This document shows, piece by piece, positions 21,530 to 32,105 of a stretch of 64,000 bases of DNA. The stretch's first letter is position 1; each line of letters opens with the position of its first letter. The notes under the pieces were generated by a model, which saw only the letters and a list, made by a program, of their open reading frames with translations, searched no databases and was not told the DNA's origin. The DNA is from Symsagittifera roscoffensis (Eukaryota > Xenacoelomorpha > Acoela > Convolutidae). Position numbers and translations under genes: made by a program. The stretch is from NCBI RefSeq assembly GCF_963678635.1, contig NC_087067.1, positions 57,009,883 to 57,073,882 of the forward strand, given 5' to 3'.

Positions 21530-21690
21530 TCGAGATTTTTCACCTAATTTGAAGCAAGATTTGAGAGGTTTGCGCGGCTTTTTTAGACAATTACGCTCAA
21601 AATCTCGCTTCAAAATGAGCGGTTTGAGTGGTTTTTGAACGGTTTATCTAAAAAAACCGCTCAAAAACCGCGCAAGATTTCATAATAAAA
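21530..21690. repeat. GAGCGG-motif cluster, left part
   Basis: Variants of TGAGCGGTTT and its complement AAACCGCTCA alternate here (about 21615-21675), able to pair with one another. The block begins near a CCCGAGTCGAGATTT sequence that resembles, inverted, the GATCTCGACCCGGG landmarks at 22193 and 22375. Confidence 0.65.
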
Positions 21691-21694
21691 AGTC

Positions 21695-21766
21695 GCCCAC
21701 GGAGGGATTCGAACCCGCAATCTTATGATTCGAAGTCATACGCTTTATCCGTTAGTCTCTGCTGAC
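21695..21766 (-). tRNA. tRNA-Arg(TCG)-like gene, probably degenerate
   Basis: On the minus strand the anticodon arm TATGA-CTTCGAA-TCATA has a perfect 5-bp stem and anticodon TCG. The T-arm GCGGG-TTCGAAT-CCCTC has one mismatch and contains a consensus box B. The D-arm keeps TAACGGATAAAGC but its stem has two mismatches, and the acceptor GTCAGCA/CGTGGGC pairs at only five of seven positions, two of them wobble. It sits inside repeat sequence, which suggests a tRNA pseudogene or tRNA-derived repeat rather than a working gene. Confidence 0.55.
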
Positions 21767-21909
21767 TTGCTGGAAGCTTAATATTCGCTGTATTTGTTCT
21801 TCTGAATATGTTCATTGTTTTAGACATACACAACAAATATACTGTCAGGATTTTTATTGTCAGTATCTACAAAATACAAAAATAATCGATTATAAGATCG
21901 CACACCAAC
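21767..21909. other. AT-rich spacer after the tRNA-like gene
   Basis: No ORF or motif recognised. Confidence 0.5.
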
Positions 21910-22020
21910 CCACCCCCCCCCCCCCCACCTCTTACTAGAGTTGATGTCCCCCCTCACCTCTTACTAGAGTTGATGTCCCCCCTCATCTCTTACTAGAGTT
22001 GATGTCCCTTACAAGAGTTA
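21910..22020. repeat. Minisatellite of about 33 bp preceded by a C run
   Basis: A long C run (21913-21926) leads into three copies of ACTCTTACTAGAGTTGATGT-type units separated by CCCCCCTC, ending in a diverged CTTACAAGAGTTAGATG. Confidence 0.85.
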
Positions 22021-22180
22021 GATGTACGTTGAGGGGGGGGGGGGTACGTTGAGGGGGGGTACGTTGGGGGGGGGGGGTACGTTGGTGGGGGGGGGGGTTT
22101 GTTGGATGTTGGATTGGATACGTTGGGGGGGGAGTACGTTGGCGGGGGGGGGGTAAGTTGGGGGGGGGGGGGGGTGAGTC
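22021..22180 (+). repeat. G-rich minisatellite, units GTACGTTG plus G run
   Basis: About nine blocks of TACGTTG or a variant, each followed by seven to thirteen G residues. Closely spaced long G runs on one strand are strong G-quadruplex candidates. The plus-strand frame at 22099-22296 and the minus-strand proline-rich frames at 21983-22243 and 22018-22209 are artefacts of this tract. Run lengths may be mis-assembled. Confidence 0.85.
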
Positions 22181-22184
22181 TGGG

Positions 22185-22395
22185 ACCTCGACCCGGGAAG
22201 ACCGCTCAAAAACCGCTGAAATCTTGCTTGAAAAACCGTTCAAAAATCACCGCAAGAAATGAGCGGTTTTTGAGCGGTTTTTTAAGCAAGATTTGAGCGG
22301 TTTCAGCGGTTTTTTCCAAAAAAACCGCCCAAACCGCTCAAACCGCTCAAATCTTGAGCGGTTTTTGAGCGGGATCTCGACCCGGGTAAGGCTGT
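22185..22395. repeat. GAGCGG-motif cluster, right part
   Basis: Dense copies of AAACCGCTCA and TGAGCGGTTTTT in both orientations with GCAAGATTTGAGCGG and its complement, bounded by CTCGACCCGGGAAG (22188) and ATCTCGACCCGGGTAAG (22374). Single strands could fold into several long hairpins. It is the same motif family as 21530-21690, so the tRNA-like gene and G runs lie between two related clusters. Confidence 0.7.
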
Positions 22396-22568
22396 CAGTG
22401 AATGAAGTTTAACGCTGATCGAACTGATGTTCATTACATTTTTTAAACTTTCATTAGATGACTTTTGCTTTGTGTACAAGTACTGATTAGGCTGTTAGAT
22501 TTTACAATTATAAGAACTACGAATACTGAAGTCAATTGACTGTTTTAACAAGCTATCTTGGCAGGGCA

Positions 22569-23280
22569 ATGAAACTAGATAAAGTTAGTCGCCTTCATGC
22601 TGGTTCGCCGTCAAAGGCAAAATAGTTTGCTGAGCGGCAGATGGAGTTTGAATTCATCAGCAAGCTGCAGACGTGGACGGATCTACAGAACATGCTGCCT
22701 TTGTTTCTGGAAGGTAGTGCATATGACGTTTTTGACGAGTTGGATGAAAAGGCGATGGGAGACTAAGACAAGTTGAAATTTCGTCTCCGATGGGCGTCTC
22801 CGATGAGGCCATCTGAAGCCTGCGAATTGTTCATCAGTCGGAAATTAATATTTGACGAACCGGTGGAGGTGATCATATCGGATCTTAAACGTTTAGCGGG
22901 ACTGATTGGTATAAAATCTGTGGACATGAATACTGTTGAACCTTTTATAAGGGGTCAACTCTTAAAGGCTTTACCTAGTGAGCAGGCAGCTGTACTCGGC
23001 TCTTGCTACAAAGTCACTTTTTTTCTGAATTGTGCAATTTGACTAAAGAGTGTCTAAAGAAGTTTCAACATCACACTTTTTGCACGATGGCGGAAGCGCG
23101 GGACCATGGGTTTTGAACGTAAAGGCAACAAACAAATGACAACCAGAGCGTGCGCATAAGGAGGTTGGTTTTTCTTGCGGGGAGACTGGTCATTTTGCAC
23201 AATCAGTTAAATTGAGCACGCACAAGTTGAAATGCTACAATAACATGGAAAACAACTATGGAGCCAAAAAATTGAAATAA
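22569..23280 (+). pseudogene. LTR-retrotransposon gag pseudogene at the edge of the satellite
   Basis: Reading from the ATG at 22569, a capsid-like protein with two in-frame stops (TAG near 22623, TAA at 22764) contains LQTWTDLQNMLPLFLEGSAY, ELFISRKLIFDEPVEVIISD and EPFIRGQLLKALPSEQAAVL, typical of the alpha-helical capsid of Gag in Ty3/gypsy-like elements. A frame change follows and then a nucleocapsid remnant SCGETGHFAQS (23173-23205), which keeps Cys, Gly and His of a CX2CX4HX4C knuckle but has lost the first and last Cys. From 22941 on, this sequence is part of the satellite unit and recurs in every unit. The upstream part is present only once. Confidence 0.75.
22892..22919 (+). repeat. 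28-bp gag segment shared with the inverted repeat
   Basis: These 28 bases are the exact reverse complement of 3149-3176 and match, with small changes, repeats near 10078-10106 and 10165-10195. In the gag frame they encode LAGLIGIKS. Confidence 0.85.
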
Positions 23281-26200
23281 AGTTGTTAAAGTGAAAAAGC
23301 GCCAAAAACCGATCAAATTTATTCTTTTTTTTTCATATGGCTGGATCTTTCCCGTTGAGCATGAGCATCAATTTCGTGGATGAACGATTATTTTCACAAG
23401 ATTCGTTTTATCCAGTTTCCCTCCACCTTTCAATTTCAATTCTAAAAACTATTTCAAAATAGTCATAATGCAACAGAGTTCGGCTCGGTGTACAAACTAA
23501 CAAATCAGCATACTTGCTCCTCAATTTTTACTCCGTAACATTGCGCGTTTAGACCTAATAACACGTACAACAACTAAAACACTAGATATATTGAAAGATA
23601 GACGGGGAGCGGAAAAGAGCCAATAATTCAGGCTTACACGTTTTATCGCAATTTAGAGTTTTAAAATTCATTTTGATTGAATTTTAGTAAAATTAGTTTC
23701 AGAAAAAAAAATCAGAACTAGAAAAAGCCAAAATTGCACAATGAAATAGATAAAAAAAATGTATGCAAATTTTCACTTGTTCTTACGGCTGGCTCTTTTT
23801 TCCGATCATGAGCATCAACTTTATGGGTAAATGAGTAGTTTTACAAAGTTAAGTATGAAAAACTTATAAAGTATGAAAAAACATAGTAGTCCGCGAGTTA
23901 TATTTATCATTTTTCATCACAATCAATTCATCACAGTTATTAAAAATCCCAGGTAGGTGATGAAACAAAAAAGTCGCATAGATATTTTCCACTTTTTGCC
24001 AGGTTTTTTCAAACATTCAGTCATGAATGAACAATATGAAAAAATAAAAAAACAACCAAGAGTGATTGTTGGCAGCAAGAACAGAGGAAAAATACTAGGG
24101 CTGGGTCAATATGAAGGTGATAGAATTAGTCAGCAGGATGTTCCAGAAGGAAACAGGCAGCTGTTTCTTAAGCTTGGTGGTGGTTATATGAGAAGTGAAA
24201 AGCAATCGAGCAAAAAAATTAAAATTGAAGCCAGCCATTGAAGAAGATTGAAAAAAAGCTAGAAAAAAAATTAAGTAAAAGGATTAAAAAGGAAAAAAGA
24301 ACTTCCTTTTAAGGTTTATTGAGCACTAATAATATTAAAAAGTTAAATGTAATAAAATAAATTGAATTTTTTTTCTCTTAAGTTTGAACTTTTTTATAAA
24401 AACTATCCCCCCACACGCCATATAAAGTACAATTGGATATATTTCGCTATTGTAACAGTTCAATTATGACAATTAAGCTTCTTTCAACCAATTTGGAACG
24501 ATTTATAATGCGTATTAAATCTCCGATTTCGCGTTATTAGCGCGAAATATATAGCGCGTTTTTTGTCCCAATTTGGCCAAAATGGCAATCTTTAAAGCCC
24601 CATAACTTTAAGAAAAATGATCACAGGTAAAATATCTTTTCAAATTTAAGCTCAGGACAATAATAGCATTCGAATGATTTTGAATGAACAATTCAAAATG
24701 GTTAGTTAAAAATTCGAATTTTGTCTGAAGAAAAAAAGCCCACCCTGAGCACAAATATTCCGTTACTTTCGTATCAAAAGTCGGAACAAAAAGCCAAAAT
24801 CTCCTCGATCTTTTTCAATTGTACCCACAGCTGGCTCTTTTTTCTTCGAATATGAGCATCAATTTTACTTTACTCAGTTTTACAAGGTTTAGTCCTGAAA
24901 AACAGTTTTGTTTGTCATAGCTTAATTAGTCGCTTAACATTTTTTAAATAAATTTTCATCACAATCGAGCTCTGTGATCAAATTTTTTCATGTATATAAA
25001 AATTCGCACGTGGGTGAAGGGAAAAAATATTCTCCACTTTTGCCGTAATTTAATCAACTATTCGGTAATAAACATTACAAAAAATTAAAAATCAATCAAG
25101 AGGGATTGTAAAAGAGATTGACTTAAAATACAAGGAAAAATATTTGAGATAGAACGCTTTGGTGAAGTCAGAACTGTATTGGAAAACCATTTTTTGAAAG
25201 ATGCTGAAAACTAGATAAACAATTGAGCATGTTGGCATCACGTGACAACAGAGATCACTTAACAAGCCATTTTTTTTTGGACATCGAGGACAACCGTGAG
25301 GTTGCATAACAACAGCGTTGAAGCTTGAAGCTGAAGCTAAAAATTGTTTTCTTGAAACAGATAAATTTTCATCTAGACTTCGAACGCTCTTTGTTAACTA
25401 GATTTTGCATATTGAAATTGGTCAATAAAACGACAGTGAACACTCCAAAATTTAGCTCAAAATTTTGGCCTCAAGAAAGGACATTATCATAATTAGGACA
25501 AAAGAGTTTAACTTTAATTTTATCTAATAAGCAACTGGTTTTTCTTTTTTTCTCTTTTTCTTTCACATATTCATGCCAATTGATATACCTTCCTTGAAAA
25601 AATGTAATTGGTGATTTAATGTTCTAAATAAACTTCGAAGTTATTGTTTACAACAAAGAAACTTGGCAGATCGTCAAAAAGCCATTGCCGTTAAAGTAAC
25701 GCCTCCAAATAATCTAATTTCGAAAAAAAAGTACGTCCGCGATTTTCGCACAAACAAAAAACAACATATCTACAGTTGTTCAAAACCATTTATCGAAAAG
25801 CATCCATAATCAAATTACAGCAACGAACGCCTCGAAAAATTATCGATAAATGCTTTTCGTAGAGTTTCATATTTTTGATCCGTGCAAAAGCTGTTCTAGC
25901 TCAAATATGAATATGAAGTCATTTATATGAAAACGTGAATGCTGTTTGCTTGAGATTTGCGTCACAATTTTCATCAATTCACTTATAATTTTGTTTGAAA
26001 ATTGCAAAAATACGTCTCCTTTATAATCAAAAAACATTTTGCATTCAATTTTCAGAAAAATCCTTCTTTCCACAATCAGTTATTTTTAGCTAGTCGATCC
26101 GGGATGACCAAAAATGCTTGCAATTCTTACATATGGAAAAATTGTTCATCATACTTTTTTGTACGACTTCATACTACATAAAAACTCTACGATAGGCATT

Positions 26201-27524
26201 TTTCATAAATGAAAATTATATGACAAGCATTTTTCCATGAGTCAAAAAATTATAACTTTTTATAATTTGCTAAATATTTCAGTGTTTTCTCCGAAAACAC
26301 AAAAACCAATTTTTTTCTCCCATAAGAGAAACCCCATGTGTTGAAGGGAAAAATACACAATTATTCGGCATTAAAGTAATTAAGTATGAGATAATACTTC
26401 AAGTTTAACTCAATATTATGAATGAACTTTTTAAACTTTTGTATATGGCTAGAAAATTTTCAGTCAAAATTTTAGAAGACAAAAAAAACCGTGGCTTGAA
26501 ATTATTTGGAGAAACTAAAAAAGATCTTTCAATGTAAAAGCTATAAAAATTTCTACTCTAGATTTGCATAAAAGTTCTCGGTCAGTTTTGTTGTTTTTGT
26601 ATAAAAAAATTCAGCCTGGACTACGTTATAGGCAAAAAAACACAAATTTTTGCATGAAATTCATTCCCAAAAATGTTTAATTAAGCATTAAGTATGAAAA
26701 TGATAATGGGATAAAAATAAAGAAAAAAAAATCCCTGAAACTTGAATTTTTTCTTCTTTTTTTGCATCAAAGTAAAATTTACTTATCGTATAAATTTCAT
26801 TTATGGAATTTGTATGAAAAACATTTTCCATGCACTCCGTCTTTGAAATTGTGCGATGAGCATTTTTCGTTGATGGAGGTCAACCTGGGGATATAGTTTT
26901 ATAGACAATTTTGCAAATTAGTTGCATAATTTTGTTATGATTTTTAAGTTTTTAAATTTCGAACAAAAAATGTTACTATTTGACACCGCGTCCAGACAAT
27001 TCGGCCGAAGTCAATTAAGCCGATACAAAATTCAGACAATTCAGTTTGTGAGTTTTGTGTTACTCAATGATACAAAAATGGTGGCATGTATATTGATGTT
27101 GAGCGCTATTTTTTGTCGTCCTTCGCCATCAGTGTATTAGATGCCATCCAGCTAGATACATCGTTATAATTTCAAACGCTTTTGTCCCAGGTCATCTATT
27201 TGGCCGTAAATTCTAATCTAATCAGCTAACACTGAAAAATTGAAGATTGTGCAAACGTAGAAACAGAATGAATCTCAAAATTGAACTCTGCAGAGCACCA
27301 TTATCTTCTGATTTCAAGTCTGAATTTTATTATCTACGTAAATACATTGTTTTTGTTCCGGCTTTTGAAGAAAACGAAATATTTGTGCTCGGTGTAGTTT
27401 TTTATGTTCAGCCAACTTCCGTCAATCGAAATAATAGTTTTTAACCAAAAATTTTTATACCCCATTGAAGATATCGACTTCCTGAGCTGAAATTTAAAAA
27501 GATATTTTACCTCCAAATATTAGG
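22941..27524 (+). repeat. Satellite unit 1, full type (4584 bp)
   Basis: Unit boundaries are set at CCTTTTATAAGGGGTCAAC, the point where the array copies begin. Each full unit holds: a gag end with knuckle remnant, a purine-rich ORF of 72 codons, a TTCGCGTTATTAGCGCGAA hairpin (near 24530), long AT-rich DNA, and two short open frames near the end (here 26922-27140 and 27247-27444) present in most units. Its middle (about 25090-25310) shares variants with unit 5, and its 3' part with unit 3. Confidence 0.92.
24023..24241 (+). CDS. 72-codon lysine-rich ORF in satellite unit 1, unknown
   Basis: The ATG follows TTCAAACATTCAGTC and opens MNEQYEKIKKQPRVIVGSKN, then GQYEGDRISQQDVPEGNRQL and a basic end SSKKIKIEASH that looks like a nuclear-localisation sequence. 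It is intact in units 1, 2 and 4, ends early in unit 5, and is absent from short units. No family is recognised. The few differences between copies include several amino-acid changes in unit 5, so coding constraint is doubtful. Confidence 0.3.
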   Translation: MNEQYEKIKKQPRVIVGSKNRGKILGLGQYEGDRISQQDVPEGNRQLFLKLGGGYMRSEKQSSKKIKIEASH

Positions 27525-30500
27525 CCTTTTATAAGGGGTCAACTTTTAAAGGCTTTACCTAGTGAGCAGGCAGCTGTACTCGGCTCTTGCTACAAAGTCA
27601 CTTTTTTCTGAATTGTGCAATTTGACTAAAGAGTGTCTAAAGAAGTTTCAACATCACACTTTTTAAACGATGGCGGAAGCGCGGGACCATGGGTTTTGAA
27701 CGTAAAGGCAACAAACAAATGACAACCAGAGCGTGCGCATAAGGAGGTTGGTTTTTCTTGCGGGGAGACTGGTCATTTTGCACAATCAGTTAAATTGAGC
27801 ACACAAGTTGAAATGCTACAATAACATGGAAAACAACTATGGAGCCAAAAAATTGAAATAAAGTTGTTAAAGTGAAAAAGCGCCAAAAACTGATCAAATT
27901 TATTCTTTTTTTCATATGGCTGGCCCTTTTCCGTTGAGCATGAGCATCAATTTCGTGGATGAACGATTATTTTCACAAGATTCGTTTTATCCAGTTTCCC
28001 TCCACCTTTCAATTTCAATTCTAAAAACTATTTCAAAATAGTCATAATGCAACAGAGTTCGGCTCGGTGTACAAACTAACAAATCAGCATACTTGCTCTT
28101 CAATTTTTACTCCGTAACATTGCGCGTTTAGCCTTAATAACACGTACAACAACTAAAACACTAGATATATTGAAAGATAGACGGGGAGCGGAAAAGAGCC
28201 AATAATTCAGGCTTACACGTTTTATCGCAATTTAGAGTTTTAAAATTCATTTTGATTGAATTTTAGTAAAATTAGTTTCAGAAAAAAAAATCAGAACTAG
28301 AAAAAGCCAAAATTGCACAATGAAATAGATTAAAAAAATCTATGCAAATTTTCACTTGTTCTTACGGCTGGCTCTTTTTTCCGATCATGAGCATCAACTT
28401 TATGGGTAAATGAGTAGTTTTACAAAGTTAAGTATGAAAAACTTATAAAGTATGAAAAAACATAGTAGTCCGCGAGTTATATTTATCATTTTTCATCACA
28501 ATCAATTCATCACAGTTATTAAAAATCCCAGGTAGGTGATGAAACAAAAAAGTCGCATAGATATTCTCCACTTTTGACCAGGTTTTTTCAAACATTCAGT
28601 CATGAATGAACAATATGAAAAAATAAAAAAACAACCAAGAGTGATTGTTGGCAGCAAGAACAGAGGAAAAATATTAGGGCTGGGTCAATATGAAGGTGAT
28701 AGAATTAGTCAGCAGGATGTTCCAGAAGGAAACAGGCAGCTGTTTCTTAAGCTTGGTGGTGGTTATATGAGAAGTGAAAAGCAATCGAGCAAAAAAGTTA
28801 AAATTGAAGCCAGCCATTGAAGAAGATTGAAAAAGAGCTAAAAAATAAAGTAAAAGGATTAAAAAGGAAACAAGAACTTCCTTTTAAGGTTTATTGAGCA
28901 CTAATAATATTAAAAAGTTAAATGTAATAAAATAAACTGAATTTTTTTTTCTCTTAAGTTTGAACTTTATTATGAAAACTATCCCCCCACACGCCATATA
29001 AAGTACAATTGGATATATTTCGCTATTGTAACAGTTCAATTATGACAATTAAGCTTCTTTCAACCAATTTGGAACGATTTATAATGCGTAATAAATCTCC
29101 GATTTCGCGTTATTAACGCGAAATATATAGCGCGTTTATTGTCCCAATTTGGCCAAAATGGCAATCTTTAAAGCCCCATAACTTTAAGAAAAATGATCAC
29201 AGGTAAAATATCTTTTCAAATTTAAGCTCAGGACAATAATAGCATTCGAATGATTTTGAATGAACAATTCAAAATGGTTAGTTAAAAATTCGAATTTTGT
29301 CTGAAGAAAAAAAGCCCACCCTGAGCACAAATATTCCGTTACTTTCGTATCAAAAGTCGGAACAAAAAGCCAAAATCTCCTCGATCTTTTTCAATTGTAC
29401 CCACAGCTGGCTCTTTTTTCTTCGAATATGAGCATCAATTTTACTTTACTCAGTTTTACAAGGTTTAGTCCTGAAAAACAGTTTTGTTTGTCATAGCTTA
29501 ATTAGTTGCTTAACATTTTTTTAATAAATTTTAATCACAATCGAGCTCTGTGATCAAATTTTTCCATGTATACAAAAATTCCCACGTGGGTGAGGGGAAA
29601 AAATATTCTCCACTTTTGCCCTAATTTAATCAACTATTCGGTAATAAAGATTACAAAAAATTTAAAATCAATCAAGAGGGATTGTAAAAGAGATTGACTT
29701 AAAATACAAGGAAAAATATTTGAGATAGAATGCTTTGGTGAAGTCAGAACTGTATTGAAAAACCATTTTTTGAAAGATCCTGAAAACTAGATGAACAATT
29801 GAGCATGTTGGCATCACGTGACAACAGAGATCACTTAACAAGCCAATTTTTTTTGGACATCAAAGGCAACCGTGAGGTTGCATAACAACAGCATTGAAGC
29901 TTGAAGCTGAAGCAAAAAATTGTTTTCTTGAAACAGATAAATTTTTATCTAGATTTCGAACGCTCTTTGTTAACTAGATTTTGCATATTGAAATTGGTCA
30001 ATAAAACGACAGTGAACACTCCAAACTTAGCTCAAAATTTTGGCCTCAAGAAGGGACATTGTCATAATTAGGACAAAGGAGTTTAACTTTAATTTTATCT
30101 GATAAGCAACTGGTTTTTCTTTTTTTCTCTTTTTCTTTCACATATTCATGCCAATTGATATACCTTCCTTGAAAAAATGTAATTGGTGATTTAATGTTCT
30201 AAATAAACTTCGAAGTTATTGTTTACAACAAAGAAACTTGGCAGATTGTCAAAAAGCCAATGCCGTTAAAGTAACGCCTCCAAATAGCCTAATTTCGAAA
30301 AAAAAGTACGTCCGCGAATTTCGCACAAATAAAAAACAATATATCTACAGTTGTTCAAAACCATTTATCGAAAAGCATCCATAATCAAATTACAGCAACG
30401 AACGCCTTGAAAAATTATCGATAAATGCTTTTCGTAGAGTTTCATAATTTTGATCCGTGCAAAAGCTGTTCTAGCTCAAATATGAATATGGAGTCATTTG

Positions 30501-32105
30501 TATGAAAATGTGAATGCTGTTTGCTTGAGATTTGCGTCACAATTTTCATCAATTCACTTATAATTTTGTTTGAAAATTGCAAAAATACGTGTCCTTCATA
30601 ATCAAAAAACATTTTGCATTCATTTTTCAGAATAATCCTTCTTTCCACAATCAGTTATTTTTAGCTAGTCGATCCGGGATGACCAAAAATGCTTGCAATT
30701 TTTACATATGGAAAAATTGTTCATCATACTTTTTTGTACAACTTCATACTACAGAAAAATGTAATAAAAACTCTACGATAGGCATTTTTCATAAATGAAA
30801 ATTATATGACAAGCATTTTTCCATGAGTCAAAAAATTATAACTTTTTATGTTTTGCTAAATATTTAAATGTTTTCTCCGAAAACACAAAAACCAATTTTT
30901 TTCTCCCATAAGAGAAACCCCATGTGTTGAAGGGAAAAAATACACAATTACTCGGCATTAAAGTAATTAAGTATGAGATAATACTTCAAGTTTAACTCAA
31001 AATTTTGAATGAACTTTTTAAACTTTTGTATATGGCTCGAAAATTTTCAGTCAAAATTTTTAGAAGTCAAAAAACCGTGGCTTGAAATTATTTGCAAAAA
31101 CTAAAAAAAATCTTTCAATGTAAAAGCTATAAAAACTTCTACTCTAGTTTTGCATAAAAGTTCTCGGTCAGTTTTGTTGTTTTTGTATAAAAAAATTCAG
31201 CCTGGACTACGTTATAGGCAAAAAAACACAAACTTTTGCATGAAATTTATTCCCAAAAATGTTTAATTAAGCATTAAGTATGAAAATGATAATGGGATAA
31301 AAATAGAGAAAAAAAATCCCTGAAACATGAATTTTTTCTTCTTTTTTTGCATCAAAGTAAAATTTACTTATCGTATAAATTTCATTTATGGAATTTGTAT
31401 GAAAAACATTTTCCATGCACTCCGCCTTTGAAATTGTGCGATGAGCATTTTTCGTTGATGGAGGTCAACCTGGGGATATAGTTTTATAGACAATTTTGCA
31501 AATTAGTTGCATAATTTTGTTATGATTTTTAAGTTTTTAAATTTCGAACAAAAAATGTTACTATTTGATACCGCGTCCAGACAATTCGGCCGAAGTCAAT
31601 TAAGCCGATACAAAAATCAGACAATTCAGTTTGTGAGTTTTTTGTTACTCAATGATACAAAAATGGTGGCATGTATATTGATGTTGAGCGCTATTTTTTT
31701 CCTTCGCCATCAGTGTATTAGATGCCATCCAGCTAGATACATCGTTATAATTTCAAACGCTTTTGTCCCAGGTCATCTATTTGGCCGTAAATTCTAATCT
31801 AATCAGCTAACACTGAAAAATTGAAGATTGTGCAAACGTAGAAACAGAATGAATCTCAAAATTGAACTCTGCAGAGCACCATTATCTTCTGATTTCAAGT
31901 CTGAATTTTATTATCTAGGTAACTACATTGTTTTTGTTCCGACTTTTGAAGAAAACGAAATCTTTGTGCTCGGTGTGGTTTTTTATGTTCAGCCAACTTT
32001 CCTCAATCAAAATAATAGTTTTCAACCAAAAATTTTTATACCCCATGGAAGATGTCGACTTCCTGAGCTGAAATTTAAAAAGATATTTTACCTCCAAATA
32101 TTAGG
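27525..32105 (+). repeat. Satellite unit 2, full type (4581 bp)
   Basis: Same order as unit 1. Its body shares variants with unit 4 (for example the frames at 30442-30648 and 38191-38397), while its last 200 bases carry the TCTAGGTAAC and CCCATGGAAGATGTCG variants otherwise seen only in unit 5. Confidence 0.92.
28602..28820 (+). CDS. 72-codon lysine-rich ORF, unit 2 copy
   Basis: Full-length copy with one Ile-to-Val change near the C-terminus (SSKKVKIE) relative to the unit 1 copy. Confidence 0.3.
   Translation: MNEQYEKIKKQPRVIVGSKNRGKILGLGQYEGDRISQQDVPEGNRQLFLKLGGGYMRSEKQSSKKVKIEASH

Noticed and set aside
21983-22243. Proline-rich frames opposite the G runs
   Set aside because: They follow from poly-C on the minus strand and depend on uncertain run lengths.
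25867-26073. Minus-strand ORF MERRIFLK... repeated in most satellite units
   Set aside because: It has no recognisable domain, varies in frame and start between units, and overlaps AT-rich sequence open in several frames.
27247-27444. Plus-strand ORF near the end of each satellite unit (FEENEIFVLGVVF)
   Set aside because: Length varies from 65 to 95 codons with indels between units and there is no ATG at the listed start. I kept it only as a landmark of the unit.
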